A stretch of DNA of 64,000 nucleotides, from positions 16,358,001 to 16,422,000 of the forward strand of contig NC_070616.1 in NCBI RefSeq assembly GCF_027172205.1, read 5' to 3'. Below are positions 45,022-55,200 of this stretch, piece after piece. Source of the stretch: Podarcis raffonei (lineage: Eukaryota > Chordata > Lepidosauria > Squamata > Lacertidae). Each line of letters starts with the position of its first letter. Position 1 is the stretch's first letter. Under the pieces are notes generated by a model, which had not been told where the DNA came from, ran no database searches, and was given only the letters and a program-made list of their open reading frames with translations. Made by a program: the position numbers and the translations under genes.

Positions 45022-45175
45022 TGTTCTTATGTTCTTGTGGAACCTCCATATCCAGAGGCAGTCTATCTCGATCCCTAGGTCCTATTTGGCTAAAGTAAGA
45101 AATGGATACTGGGCTAGATGGACCATTGGTCCAATGCAGCAGCTCTCTTATTTGGGTTCTTAGGTTCTCTTGCAG
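45022..45175 (+). mobile_element. CR1-clade LINE 3' tail (type B)
   Basis: GTTCTTATGTTCTTGTGGAA, then TACTGGGCTAGATGGACCAT and TTCTTAGGTTC. Confidence 0.65.
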
Positions 45176-45549
45176 GCCGAAGGTAGGGGCTCATTTGGAG
45201 CTTTGGGGCCAACCTCCTCAGGTGGAAGTTATCACCTAGGAGATGGGTATCAAACGGGTAGCAGAAAAACCTGCCTCCCTGCATTGCTGCGGGTGAGTAA
45301 CTGTACCAACGAGCACACTTAATCCTCTCCTAATCTCCTCCTCCAGGAGGCTGGCAGAGGGAGACTTCTTCTATCTCACCTCTCCCTGACCTCCTCCCAA
45401 GGTGCCAGGTGAGAAGCAGGAAGGAGCTGGGAGCTGGCAGGAGCCTGGCGCTAGGTGTGCAATGGGCAGGCAGCCTTAGCCCTCCTTGCACAGGGCAACA
45501 GGGAATGCCCCTGGCACATCTGGGATTGCTTCCAGGATGGGCTGAGCCA

Positions 45550-46590
45550 CCTTAAGAACACAAGAATTGCCTGCTGAATCAAGCCAATGGCCCATCTAGT
45601 CCAGCACCCAGGTGCTCATTATGGGAGACCTGCAAGCAGGATTTGAGCACAGGAGCCCTCTCCCCTCTTGTGTTTCCAGCAGCTGGCATTCAGAACCTGC
45701 TGACAGTGGAGGCGCAGCAGAGCCGCCATGGCTAGTAGCCCTCCAGAGCCTCCTCCGCAAATTTGTCTAATCCTCTTTTAAAGCTGTCCAAGTCGGTGGC
45801 CATCACTGTCTCCTGCGGGAGTGAGTTCCATAGTTTAACCATTATTATTTTATTATTAGAATTGGTATGCCGCCCTGTACCCTCAGGCCTCAGGGCGGTT
45901 GCAACATGAAATCACAATATAAAAACACAAAATGCATAATCATAATCATAATAATAATAATAATAATAATAATACAGTGGACGCTCGGGTTGCAAACGTG
46001 ATCCGTGCGGGAGGTACGTTCGCAACCCACAGCATTCGCAACCCACAGCGCCATGTGTGCGCACATGTGGGTCGCGATTCGGCACTTCTGCGCATGCGCA
46101 AAGAGCTATTTAGTGATTCTGTGCATGCGCCAAAACCCAGAAGTAAACTGTTCCGGTACTTCCAGGTTTGGTGTGGTGCGCAACCCAAAAACACACAACC
46201 TAAAGCGTCTGTAACTCGAGGTATGACTGTAATAATAATAAAAATAAACAACCCAATAGACTCCCTTCCCCAACACATTTTAAAAGGGCATTGGGTGACT
46301 ATTATTTCTATTATTACTACTGAGATGCATGAAGAAGGGCTTTCTTTTGTTCGTCCTGAATTGTTCAACATTCAACTTCATGTGTTGTCCACAAGTTCTA
46401 GTGCTATGAGAGAGGGAGAAACGCTTTCCTCCATCTGCCTTCTCCATGCTAAGCATCATTTAATAAATGTCTATCATGACACCTCTTACCTAGTCCCAAA
46501 CGCTACCTTTCTTCATAGGGAAGCCACTCCATCCCCAATTTTTGTTGCCCTTTTCAGAACCTTTTCCAACTGGGGCAGGACGGGTGTCTC
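45550..46590 (-). mobile_element. CR1-clade LINE (type B), split by nested insertions
   Basis: Type B sequence in reverse at 45550-45838 ends in GAGTTCCATAGTTTAAC. It resumes at about 46320 with TGCATGAAGAAGGGCTTTCT. Inserted between are an L2-like LINE end (45838-45974, 46230-46245) and a MITE inside that LINE's AAT array. Confidence 0.75.
45975..46229. mobile_element. Tigger-like MITE, 255 bp
   Basis: Ends CAGTGGACGCTCGGGTT and AACTCGAGGTATGACTG, flanked by TA (45973-45974, 46230-46231), inside an (AAT)n run. Third copy of the 4495/8197 family. Confidence 0.85.
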
Positions 46591-46779
46591 TTTGCAGTCT
46601 CACCTGAGCTGGCCCCTGCTCAGGTGAGACTTCTCAGCATCATCACCAAGCACTTACATTTGTGGGAAGCAGACCAAGAGCTCTGGGTCATTTGCTAGGT
46701 CCAGAGACCACCTAGGCAGACCCACACACCCTGCAGTATAGAAGAATCTCCCTGGAAGCCAAAGGGGACCAGCCATAAA

Positions 46780-46852
46780 GCAGAGCCACAGCCCAGTGGA
46801 AGAAAGTCTGCCTTGCGAGAAGAAGGTTCCCAGTTCAATTCCTGCCAGCATC
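46780..46852 (+). mobile_element. tRNA-Ala-type SINE head
   Basis: CCACAGCCCAGTGGAAGAAA and AAGGTTCCCAGTTCAATTCC, truncated where a LINE begins. Confidence 0.6.
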
Positions 46853-47356
46853 TGACCCAGAAACTGCAACAAATCCAGAATGCGCCAGCTAGACTGGTGA
46901 CTGGGAGCAGCAGCCAAGACCATATAACATCGGTCCTGAAAGACCTACATTGGCTCCCAGTACGTTTCCGGGCACAATTCAAAGTGTTGGTGCTGACCTT
47001 TAAAGCCCTAAATGGCCTCGGTCCAGTATACCTGAAGGAGCATCTCCACCCCCATCGTTCTGCCCGGACGCTGAGGTCCAGCGCCGAGGGCCTTCTGGCG
47101 GTTCCCTCATTGCGAGAAGCAAAGCTACAGGGAACCAGGCAGAGGGCCTTCTCGGTAGTGGCACCTGCCCTGTGGAATGCCCTCCCACCAGATGTCAAAG
47201 AAATAAACAACTGTCTGACTTTTAGAAGACATCTAAAGGCAGCCCTGTTGAGGGAAGCTTTTAATATTTGATGAATTATTGTATTTTAATATTTTGCTGA
47301 GAGCTGCCCAGAGTGGCTGGGGAAACCCAGCCAGATGGGCAGGGTATAAATAAAAA

Positions 47357-47445
<89 letters not shown>
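46852..47445 (+). mobile_element. L2-like LINE, 3' part with RT C terminus and (ATT)n(ATC)n tail
   Basis: One open frame (46813-47271) reads LQQIQNAPARLVTGSSSQDH, LHWLPVRFRAQFKVLVLTF and [19 protein letters not shown], the C-terminal segment of L2/CR1-group reverse transcriptases. Then comes the 3' UTR CCAGAGTGGCTGGGGAAACC and about 60 bp of ATT followed by ATC repeats. It is the longest LINE coding remnant here and the reference for the shorter (ATT)n copies. Confidence 0.85.
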
Positions 47446-47446
<1 letters not shown>

Positions 47447-47451
47447 TCCCG

Positions 47452-47572
47452 GCAGGGATGGGAACAATTCTTGCCTGAGATCCTGGAAAGCTTCTGCCAG
47501 TCAGTGTAGACAGTACTGAGCTAGATGGGCCAATTGTCTGACTAAGTATAAGGCAGCTTCCTATGTTCTAAG
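47452..47572 (+). mobile_element. tRNA-Ala-type SINE, 3' half
   Basis: GCCAGTCAGTGTAGACAGTA, CTGAGCTAGATGGGCCAATT and GGCAGCTTCCTATGTTC. Confidence 0.8.
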
Positions 47573-47884
47573 GGCAGGCGGGCAGGCAGGCAAGGGAGCC
47601 CAAGAGGGGTGAGTGGCAGGTGTACAGGTATCCAGGCAGGTTGTCCTTGGGTGAGGAGGGAGGCATTGTGTGAGTGTGCTGGACTGAGAAGGGCAACAAT
47701 GGACCAGCCGGCAGAGACATCCGCCACTGGTTCTTGGAGTGCTGCCAGAGCCCAGATCCAGCAGAGAGATTCTGCTAGGCTGAGGCCAGTTCAGCCAGGC
47801 AGACATGTCCCCCATTTTCTCCAGCTAGCAGCGAGATGGAAACCGCAACTGCTCCACACAGCCATTTCTGCTGAACCATTGTGC

Positions 47885-48125
47885 TGGGCCTAGGCCTTCT
47901 CGGCAGTAGCTCCCTTTCTGTGGAACGCCCTCCCATCAGATGTCAAGGAGAACAAGAACTACAGTATGCAACTTTTAGAAGGCATCTGAAGGCAGCCCTG
48001 TATCAGGAAGTTTTTAATGTTTGTTGTTCTATTGTGTTTTTATATGTTCTGGAAGCTGCCCAGGTGGCTGGGGCAACCTAACCAGATTTGGTGGGTTGTA
48101 TAAATAATAAAATTATTATTATTAT

Positions 48126-48169
<44 letters not shown>

Positions 48170-48195
48170 ATACTACTAATACTACTATTATCTGT
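47885..48195 (+). mobile_element. L2-like LINE 3' end with (ATT)n/(ACT)n tail
   Basis: GGCCTTCTCGGCAGTAGCTC, TGTGGAACGCCCTCCCATCA and GGCATCTGAAGGCAGCCC, ending in ATT and then ACT repeats. Confidence 0.85.
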
Positions 48196-48199
48196 TCTC

Positions 48200-49210
48200 A
48201 AGGGCCCAGCCTTTGCTCATGTGTGTGCACCACCCCTTGAAGGTGTGGAATAAAAAAGCAAGGGCTTTTAGGCATGTGCAAAGTGCTTTAGCAAAGCCAC
48301 AACCATATCCTGCGAGCGGACAGTTCTCCCAAGGAAGAGGTGTGTGGAGTGGAGTCACACATGAATCTGGGCTTTTAAACTTGTACAAGAAATGGTCTGG
48401 AGTTCAGGGTGGTGAGCAGTCTGGCTCGGCTGGCGGGCCAGCGACAGCAAATTGTTTAAGGAGTGGGGGGAAGCAGAGGCTTCAAGGGGGCCAGTCCAAA
48501 CTTGGTGGAAGGGCAGGAAAATGGGAAATCCAATTCAGTGTAAGGAAGCAAGGCAGCGCCAAGGCAGAAGAGGGATGTAATTTCGCACACCTGCTCATGG
48601 GGACAGAACTGGCAGTCACTGCCAGCGATGAGACCTTGGGAGCAGCAAATCCCACGCCAATGATGCTTTAGAAGAGGGACTGTAAAACGAAACCGCCAAT
48701 GGCATTGTGCAAACTGGTGTTGTGACCACCCTTGAAATACTGCGTACTGCTATGGTTGGCCTGAGCACATCCAGGGAAAGGGCTCTTTGAACCCAGGAGG
48801 AGATCCCCAGGACCCCTCTGTGAAGGCTGGGTTTGGAAGATCTGCAATCGTGGCAGCAACAGCTCCATCCCTGTGGCAGGTAAGTGGAGCCCCTTGTTGC
48901 CAGCCCAGCCCAGCAGGAGCCACCCCCCAAGGCCACTGGTCCTCTCTGGACCTCCCTAGGCTCACAATGCCCAAACACAGCCTGTCTTGTTCTGTTCTGT
49001 ACCAAGAAACTCACACAAGGAAACTCGCAGAGGGAGGGAGGGGGAATCGGCAGAGTGGCATTGTGAGGCCGCTGTGTTCCTTCAAGATCTCCTTCCGCGG
49101 CTTTTCATGCAGAAGAGGCGGCCAAGGCTAACCCAAGGAAGCCTCTCCAGTCTTTGGCACTCTGTGTGTGTCCCCACCCACTCACTACTACCCCCCCAAA
49201 AAAAATATCT
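48200..49210. other. Intergenic, no feature recognised
   Basis: About 1 kb between SLC13A5 and XAF1 with no nameable repeat or exon. Confidence 0.4.
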
Positions 49211-49214
49211 CTGA

Positions 49215-49368
49215 GCAGCAAGATATTCCAGGACTTACCTAGGGTTCGGTTTCCTTGGAATGAAGAACAGTGGAGAGGTTTGTGTCTTTAGGATGGATGG
49301 ATTTAATCAAAGGGACTGGTTGGGCAAGCTTGCTTTCAGACCTTCAACCCTCACAGATGCAGGAACCC

Positions 49369-49413
<45 letters not shown>

Positions 49414-49580
49414 TTATTTATACCCTGCCCATCTGTCTGGGTTTCCACAGCCACTCTCTGGGCGGCTTCCAACAGAATATTAAAATACAATAATCTATTA
49501 AACATTAAAAGCTCCCCTAAACGGGGCTGCCTGGGAAGGGACTCAGGGCATCATCCAGACTGACCCTGCTCAAAAAAACT
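49215..49580. repeat. Unclassified dispersed repeat (second copy of 19205), split by a LINE
   Basis: GGTTTCCTTGGAATGAAG before and GACTCAGGGCATCATCCAGA after the L2-like insertion at 49370-49530. Confidence 0.5.
49370..49530 (-). mobile_element. L2-like LINE 3' end with (ATT)n tail
   Basis: (AAT)n, TTTATACCCTGCCCATCTG and GGGCGGCTTCCAACAG. Confidence 0.85.
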
Positions 49581-49884
49581 CAAAAAAATCACTAAATCAC
49601 CTGTGGGTTGAAAAGCATCTTTGGTTTGTGGCTCAAGCAGGTGGGTGGGGTGGGAGGAAAAGAGGAACAGGCCTGGCTACACCCCCCTCCGAATCAGCTG
49701 GAAGTCCCCCACTCATCCCCCTGTGCATGGGTGTGAGAGAGCCTTGGTGGCGGCAGCGATTCATCCCAAGGCTGGACTCTCTTCCCGCCCGTACGATTCT
49801 GTAGAATTGGTCCTGGACTTGAACAGGATGTCTCCCCAGGGGTTTTGAATCACACAAGATGTCAGGGAGGGAAGGGAGCCTTTT

Positions 49885-50225
49885 GTGTAACTGTTTAGAA
49901 AGGGCCTTGAGGGTCCCAGTTAAATTGCGGAACTCCCTGCCACAGGAGGCAGTGATGGCCACCAATTTGTATGCCTTAAAAAAGAGAGGATTAGGAAAAT
50001 TTGAGGAGGAGAGGGCTATTGATGGCTACTAGCTACTGTGGCTGTGCTCTGCCTCCTCAGTCGGGGCAGCAAGGCTTCTGAATACCAGTCGCTGCGGAAG
50101 CCACAGGAGGGGAGAGGGCTGCTTGCTGGCTTCCCACTGAACCATCTGGTTGGCTACCGTGTGAACAGGATGCTGGACTAGATGGGTTCTACATGCCTGA
50201 TCCAGCAGGCTCCCATTGGGTTTTT
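49885..50225 (+). mobile_element. CR1-clade LINE 3' fragment (type B)
   Basis: GCGGAACTCCCTGCCACAGG, GAGGGCTATTGATGGCTACT and GAACAGGATGCTGGACTAGA. Confidence 0.85.
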
Positions 50226-50229
50226 AGTC

Positions 50230-50850
50230 CCACCTGATGGGAGATTAGCGGCTGTGGAGTTTCCCCAACCCCAAAGCAGACTTGAGCCCCCTTTCGGGAA
50301 CTGAGGCTCACAAGGAAGCCCCACGTGGGGATGCTGCCCCAGGCGATGCAGGGAGCATGGTCAGCCCTCGCCACAATTGGCTGGCTGAACAAGAGCCATT
50401 GTTACATGCCCGGAGAGGGTGGGGTGATGGGGTTGCACAGCTCCCTCTGCTCCCCTGGGGATGGTCCAGGCACCCCAACTGGCCAGAGCCAATGTTTTTC
50501 TCTCGGCCTCCAGAGACAGACGCCCACGGCCACCACAGCAGTGCCAGAGCTGACAGGCCCCTCCAGATCAGGACGTGGTGAAGGCAATCCCCTTGGCCCC
50601 GCCAAGCCCCCAGAGCTGTGGGGGGCAGAAGCAGGGCCCCTAGGCAGAGCCCTCCCTGTTTCTATACTGCTCTTAAAGGTACAGTATCCCCCACAGGGGT
50701 TTCAACCTGACATCTTTCCACCTTTCACCTTTGCTCCCCCTGCTCCTGCACAAGCCCACAGTAATCTCCTTCCCTACCGTAATATGTATGAATTGCTCAT
50801 CCGCAGAAAACCGTGTCCTTCATCCTGTGTTGCAGGGGTTGGGCTAAATA
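50230..50850. other. Intergenic, no feature recognised
   Basis: GC-rich stretch upstream of XAF1 without a nameable element. Confidence 0.4.
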
Positions 50851-51340
50851 CTACTACTACTACTACTACTACTAATAATAATAATAATAATAATAATTTA
50901 TTTAACCCCCATCCATCTGGCTGGGTTTCCCCATTCACTCTGGGAGGCTCCCAACAGAACATTAGTAAAAAGTAAAGGGACCCCTGACCATTAGGTCCAG
51001 TCGTGGCCGACTCTGGGGTTGCAGCACTTATCTCGCTTTATTGGCCGAGGGAGCCGGCGTACAGCTTCCGGGTCATGTGGCCAGCATGACTAAGCCGCTT
51101 CTGGCAAACCAGAGCAGCGCACAGAAATGCCATTTACCTTCCCGCCAGAGTGGTACCTATTTATCTACTTGCACTTGACGTGCTTTCGAACTGCTAGGTT
51201 GGCAGGAGCAGGGACCGAGCCACGGGAGCTCACCCCGTTGCGGGGATTCGAACCGCCAACCTTCTGATCGGCAAGTCCTAGGCTTTGTGGTTTAACCCAC
51301 AAAGCATCAAACATTAAAAACTTCCCTAAACGTCCCTAGA
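50850..51340 (-). mobile_element. L2-like LINE 3' end, split by a Sauria SINE
   Basis: (CTA)n/(AAT)n, then ATCTGGCTGGGTTTCCCC to CCAACAGAACATTA. It resumes at 51314 with ATCAAACATTAAAAACTTCC. Confidence 0.85.
50964..51313 (-). mobile_element. Sauria SINE, near full length
   Basis: On the minus strand: tRNA-like head GTGGGTTAAACCACAAAGCC and GGTTCGAATCCCC, body GCAAGTAGATAAATAGGTAC, and a 3' part with GAGTCGGCCACGACTGGAC ending in GTAAAG-type repeats. This SINE is typical of squamates and its 3' end resembles BovB, which likely mobilised it. Confidence 0.92.
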
Positions 51341-51385
51341 TGACCCTTGGGGTCCCTTCTGATTCTACAATTCTATGGTTCCATT
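51330..51385 (+). mobile_element. CR1 LINE 3' tail (type A)
   Basis: TAGATGACCCTTGGGGTCCC to TTCTACAATTCTATGG, joined to the end of the L2-like copy. Confidence 0.7.
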
Positions 51386-51747
51386 GTGGTGGTGATGAGG
51401 AGGAGGAGGAGAAGGAGGATGCCCTTCGTGAGAATGGTACTTTCCAGTTCAGCACTGGACAGGTTCTTTGCCCGCAAGGAGCTTACAATCTAAAACTTCA
51501 AATTTTGTGGCACAATGGAGCCTGATGGCTTGGCAGGCAGAAAACCCCTGGCTGAATTCCCAATGGCATCTCTAGTTAAAAGCAGCTCAGGTAGCAGGTA
51601 TGGGGTGTGGGGAGGAAGCTCCCTTCTTCGAAGACCTGCAATCCCAGACCAGGTGCTTCTCAGCGGCTCTGAGTGTGAGCCTGAGACCCCCACCCCACGG
51701 ACAGGTTTTCATGGACCATGATGAGTTAGGCAAAAGGAGCTATGGGA

Positions 51748-51945
51748 AGGGTCATAGCTCAGTGGCAGAATAGCCGCTTTGCATGCCGAAGGTCCCAGGT
51801 TCAATCCCTTCCAGCGGCACCTGCAGGTAGAGCTGGGAGAGAACCGTGGCTGTAACCTTGGAGAGCCGCTGCCGGTCAGTGTAGGCAATACCGACGTAGA
51901 TTGACCCACTGGTCTCACGCTGTATAGGGTAGCAAGCTTCATGTG
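51748..51945 (+). mobile_element. tRNA-Ala-headed SINE
   Basis: GGTCATAGCTCAGTGGCAGA, GCCGAAGGTCCCAGGTTCAA and GGAGAGCCGCTGCCGGTCAG. It lies about 300 bp upstream of the XAF1 start. Confidence 0.88.
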
Positions 51946-52189
51946 CTCTTCTGCTGCCCTCTGGTGGCCGCCTCGGGTACACCGGTCCGGCCTCTCCTGG
52001 ATCGGGCCCTGCTCCGAGAAGCGCCGTCGGGGCTCCGCTCTCGGCGAAAAGGGGGAGCCCCGCCGGCGTGGGGCAGGAGAGATGGATGCCCTAAGGAGCA
52101 CCACCCAGGGGTGCTGCTGCTGGCTGGTCAGCTGGCTGGCCGGTCGGCTTTCTCTATGGCCCGGCTGTTGACGTTGCACCCAGCGACTA

Positions 52190-52236
52190 ACTTTCGTTTC
52201 CACCCAGGACAGATTTTGCAGAAATGAAAGTGAAAG
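52190..52236. promoter_or_regulatory. XAF1: Paired ISRE/IRF elements in the XAF1 proximal promoter
   Basis: Minus-strand GGAAACGAAAGT (52190-52201) and plus-strand GAAATGAAAGTGAAAG (52221-52236, core GAAAGTGAAAG) match the GAAANNGAAA interferon-response pattern. They lie 24-70 bp before the XAF1 ATG. XAF1 is a known interferon-stimulated gene and its human promoter has an IRF element near the start. Binding here is inferred. Confidence 0.75.
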
Positions 52237-52259
52237 AGGGCGCTGGGCAGAGACGGGAG

Positions 52260-55200
52260 ATGGAGGTGGAGACACGCGTCTGCAAGAACTGGTAGGGGAT
52301 GCAGCCCTGTCTATCATTCAGTATCTGTCTGTCTGTCGAATCTCCCTCCCTGCAAACAGGCTGGCTGGACTACAGTGGCTACATAAATGGGACTGGGGCG
52401 CAATCCAGTAGGGTCTCCGCCCCGCGTTAAGAAGAAACGTAGAGGGCCCGGTTGTTTTGCATGAAGGGGGCCTCTCGGATTTTGTGGCTCGTGGAGAAAA
52501 TAATATCTGTCGTTTAACATAAAAGGAATTGGATCAATATAATTGTTGGGTGAACTCCAGTTGTGTTGCTTGGAACCTTCCAATATTAATTCATGACGTT
52601 TGGTTTTGGTACGGAAACTTGTTCTCGTCTGTTTTCTTCTACAGTAGGTATCCCTTTCTGCTTGTTTTGTTTGGCATTTGTTACTATCCTTCGTTCTGCT
52701 ACAAATATATGGAAATTAATTTGTATAGAATTACAGCAACAGCCAGATGCAACGTTTAGAGTTCCCTTTCCTTCTCGGTTTAGGGTCAGTCCCTGCCATG
52801 GGCAGTGGCCCTCTTGGCGAAGTCTCAGCCTCTCACAGTTCTGTTGAGGACTTCCCAGGCAGAACTGAGTCCTTTGCCTTGGCGAAAGGACCAAGCTTAT
52901 TTATTTGCTTAGAGCTATTAAGGAAAAATCACACACCCACACCCACACCCGTTCCTGGTTTTAACAGAGCATTTGCAGCAGAGTGGCTTACATACAAAAC
53001 AGTCCCTGCCCCTGTAGGCTTGCAGTCTAAGAAGACATAGTACACAAGGAAAAAGGGACAAGGAGGGAGGAGGAAAACAAAACCCAACTCAGGCACCAAT
53101 TCTTATATGGTTGTTCTTATGAAGACCAGGTGGCACAGTTCAAGGGTGGTGGGAGCTGGGCTTCCAGCAGTGCTGATTTGCCCCTTGTGGCCTGTGGGCT
53201 CCTCTTCTCTCGCCCAGCAAGCGGGACGTGGTGGCTGCCAACTTCTCCCTCCATGAGGCCCACTGCTTGCGCTTCCTGACCATCTGCCCCAAGTGTGAGG
53301 AGCCAGTGGTGCTGAAGGACATGGCGGAACACCTCGCTACAGCCCACGAACAGGTAGGGCGTGGGGGATGAAGGCCCATAGAATAATAGAACTGAAGAGT
53401 TGGAAGGGATCCCCATGGGGTTATCTAGTCGAACCCCCAGCAATGCAGGAATCACAACTGCCCAGGCAGCAGGAGTTCAAGTTGCAGGGCAGAGGAGCCT
53501 GCGAGGTGGGCTGGGGATCAGGGTTCACATCAGAGGAATCGTGGTGGACAAACACTATCTTCCCCAGCCTTGGGTGCTTTTGTAAGGCCCTATGACCTGG
53601 CAAAGACAGAGAGTGAAAGCCAAGGGGCCTGGCCAGATTCTGCCCCCCAGCCTTTGGCCTCAGTACCTGGAAGGGAGCTGACTTGTGGGGTAGAAAAATC
53701 AAGACTTTGCATTGTGGTTAGGGTAGAAGTCTGCTCGAGACTGTTTATTAAGGAAAAGCAATTGCGTCCCCACCAGCCAGAACTAATTCTGATCTGATCC
53801 GATATGGGGTGTTCTGTCTACGATACGGGATTCGTAAAGTTGTCATAACCTGGTTAAGGAGACATAGCAAGAAAAACAGCATTTCTGGTCAAAACCAACC
53901 CACATGACATGTCCTGGGGTTTTGGGTGTAAAAATGGTATCGGGGGGGGGGGATTTTGTCAGGGAAATCCCGGATGTACGGCAACGCGATGGAAAAGGCA
54001 GTGGAACCAGCTCAAAAAGCTTACAATTACTTCATGAAATATGGCAACCCTATGCTCTCTCCTTTTTCCACTGTGAGGGAGACGTGGCCTTAAGAAAGGC
54101 TCAGGCAGAAGTCCTTGCAGACTCTGGACCCAAACATTCTGCTTCCATATTTGCCTTTCTCTGCCATCGCCCTCTTGCCCTCACCGCGGTGACATCTATG
54201 GAGCCTTGTAAATGCCCCTCAGAGCAGCCCCTCCAACCTTGGGTTAGAACAAGGGGCTCTCAAAGCTGGTCCCTGGGGGTGAGGGGGAAGGCTCTTGTGG
54301 GTCTGTGGTAGAGCATCTTTCTGCAAGCTGAAAGGCCCTCCGCTGCTGCTGTATCATCACCACGTGGGATAATCAGTGCCCCAGAAGAGGGGCTGATCAG
54401 GCACCTTCCTCTGTTCCTTGGGGTGGGGGGTGGTTTCCCTCCTGCTGCCTTGGGGTCTTCTTGTGGCACTGCCAATGCCCTTCCTCATCTCCCCCTCCTC
54501 CTCTTCCCACTTCCAGGTCAGATGCAAGCGCTGCCACCAGGCAATGCAGCAATTCTTACTGGAGCACCATGAGGTAAGGAAGGGGCCAACTGGGGTGTTT
54601 GCTGAGAGCAGGGGTCAGCAACCTTTTTCAGCCCTGGGCCAGTCCACTGTCCCTCAGACCTTGTGGGGGGCTGGACTATATTTTTGGGGAAAATATGAAC
54701 GAATTCCTATGTCCCACAAATAACCCAGAGATGCATTTTTAATAAAAGCACACATTCTACTCATGTAAAAACATGCTGATTCCCGGACCATCTGCGGGCT
54801 GATTTAGAAGGCGATTGGGCCACATCTGGCCCCTGGGTCTTAGGTTGCCTACCCCTGGCTGAGAGAGTCAGGAGCCTGCTTCCATTCTGACCCTGGGATA
54901 ACAGCAGCCCTCGGGCTCAGTTTGGTTAGAGGGGCCTGAACAGCAACACCCCCTCCCCTCCTCGCCCACCCCAGATCCCTGGATGTGGCTGCTTTTCACC
55001 CTGACAGAGACAAAGAGTTTGGGGCTGGGGTGGTCTCTGGGGGTGCCTGACAGGGAGCAACCAACACTGGCTCCCTGAAGAGCTGGCATGGTGGAAGTTG
55101 TGCTCCCAAGGTTGTGTCTGCTCATTCAGACAGTGTGGTGTAGTGGGGCTAGGACCTGGGAGAGACCAGGGTTCAAAACCTTCCCCCCCCAACTTGGCCA

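Noticed and set aside
46813-47271. 152-residue open frame as a possible host gene
   Set aside because: It reads the C terminus of an L2/CR1-group reverse transcriptase and ends in the (ATT)n tail.
47233-47519. Frames of pure Met/Ile/Asp/Asn/Leu/Ser runs
   Set aside because: They are translations of ATT/ATC triplet repeats at a LINE tail.
52224-52259. Upstream in-frame ATG as the XAF1 start
   Set aside because: It overlaps the interferon-response element, and the downstream ATG aligns with the human N terminus.
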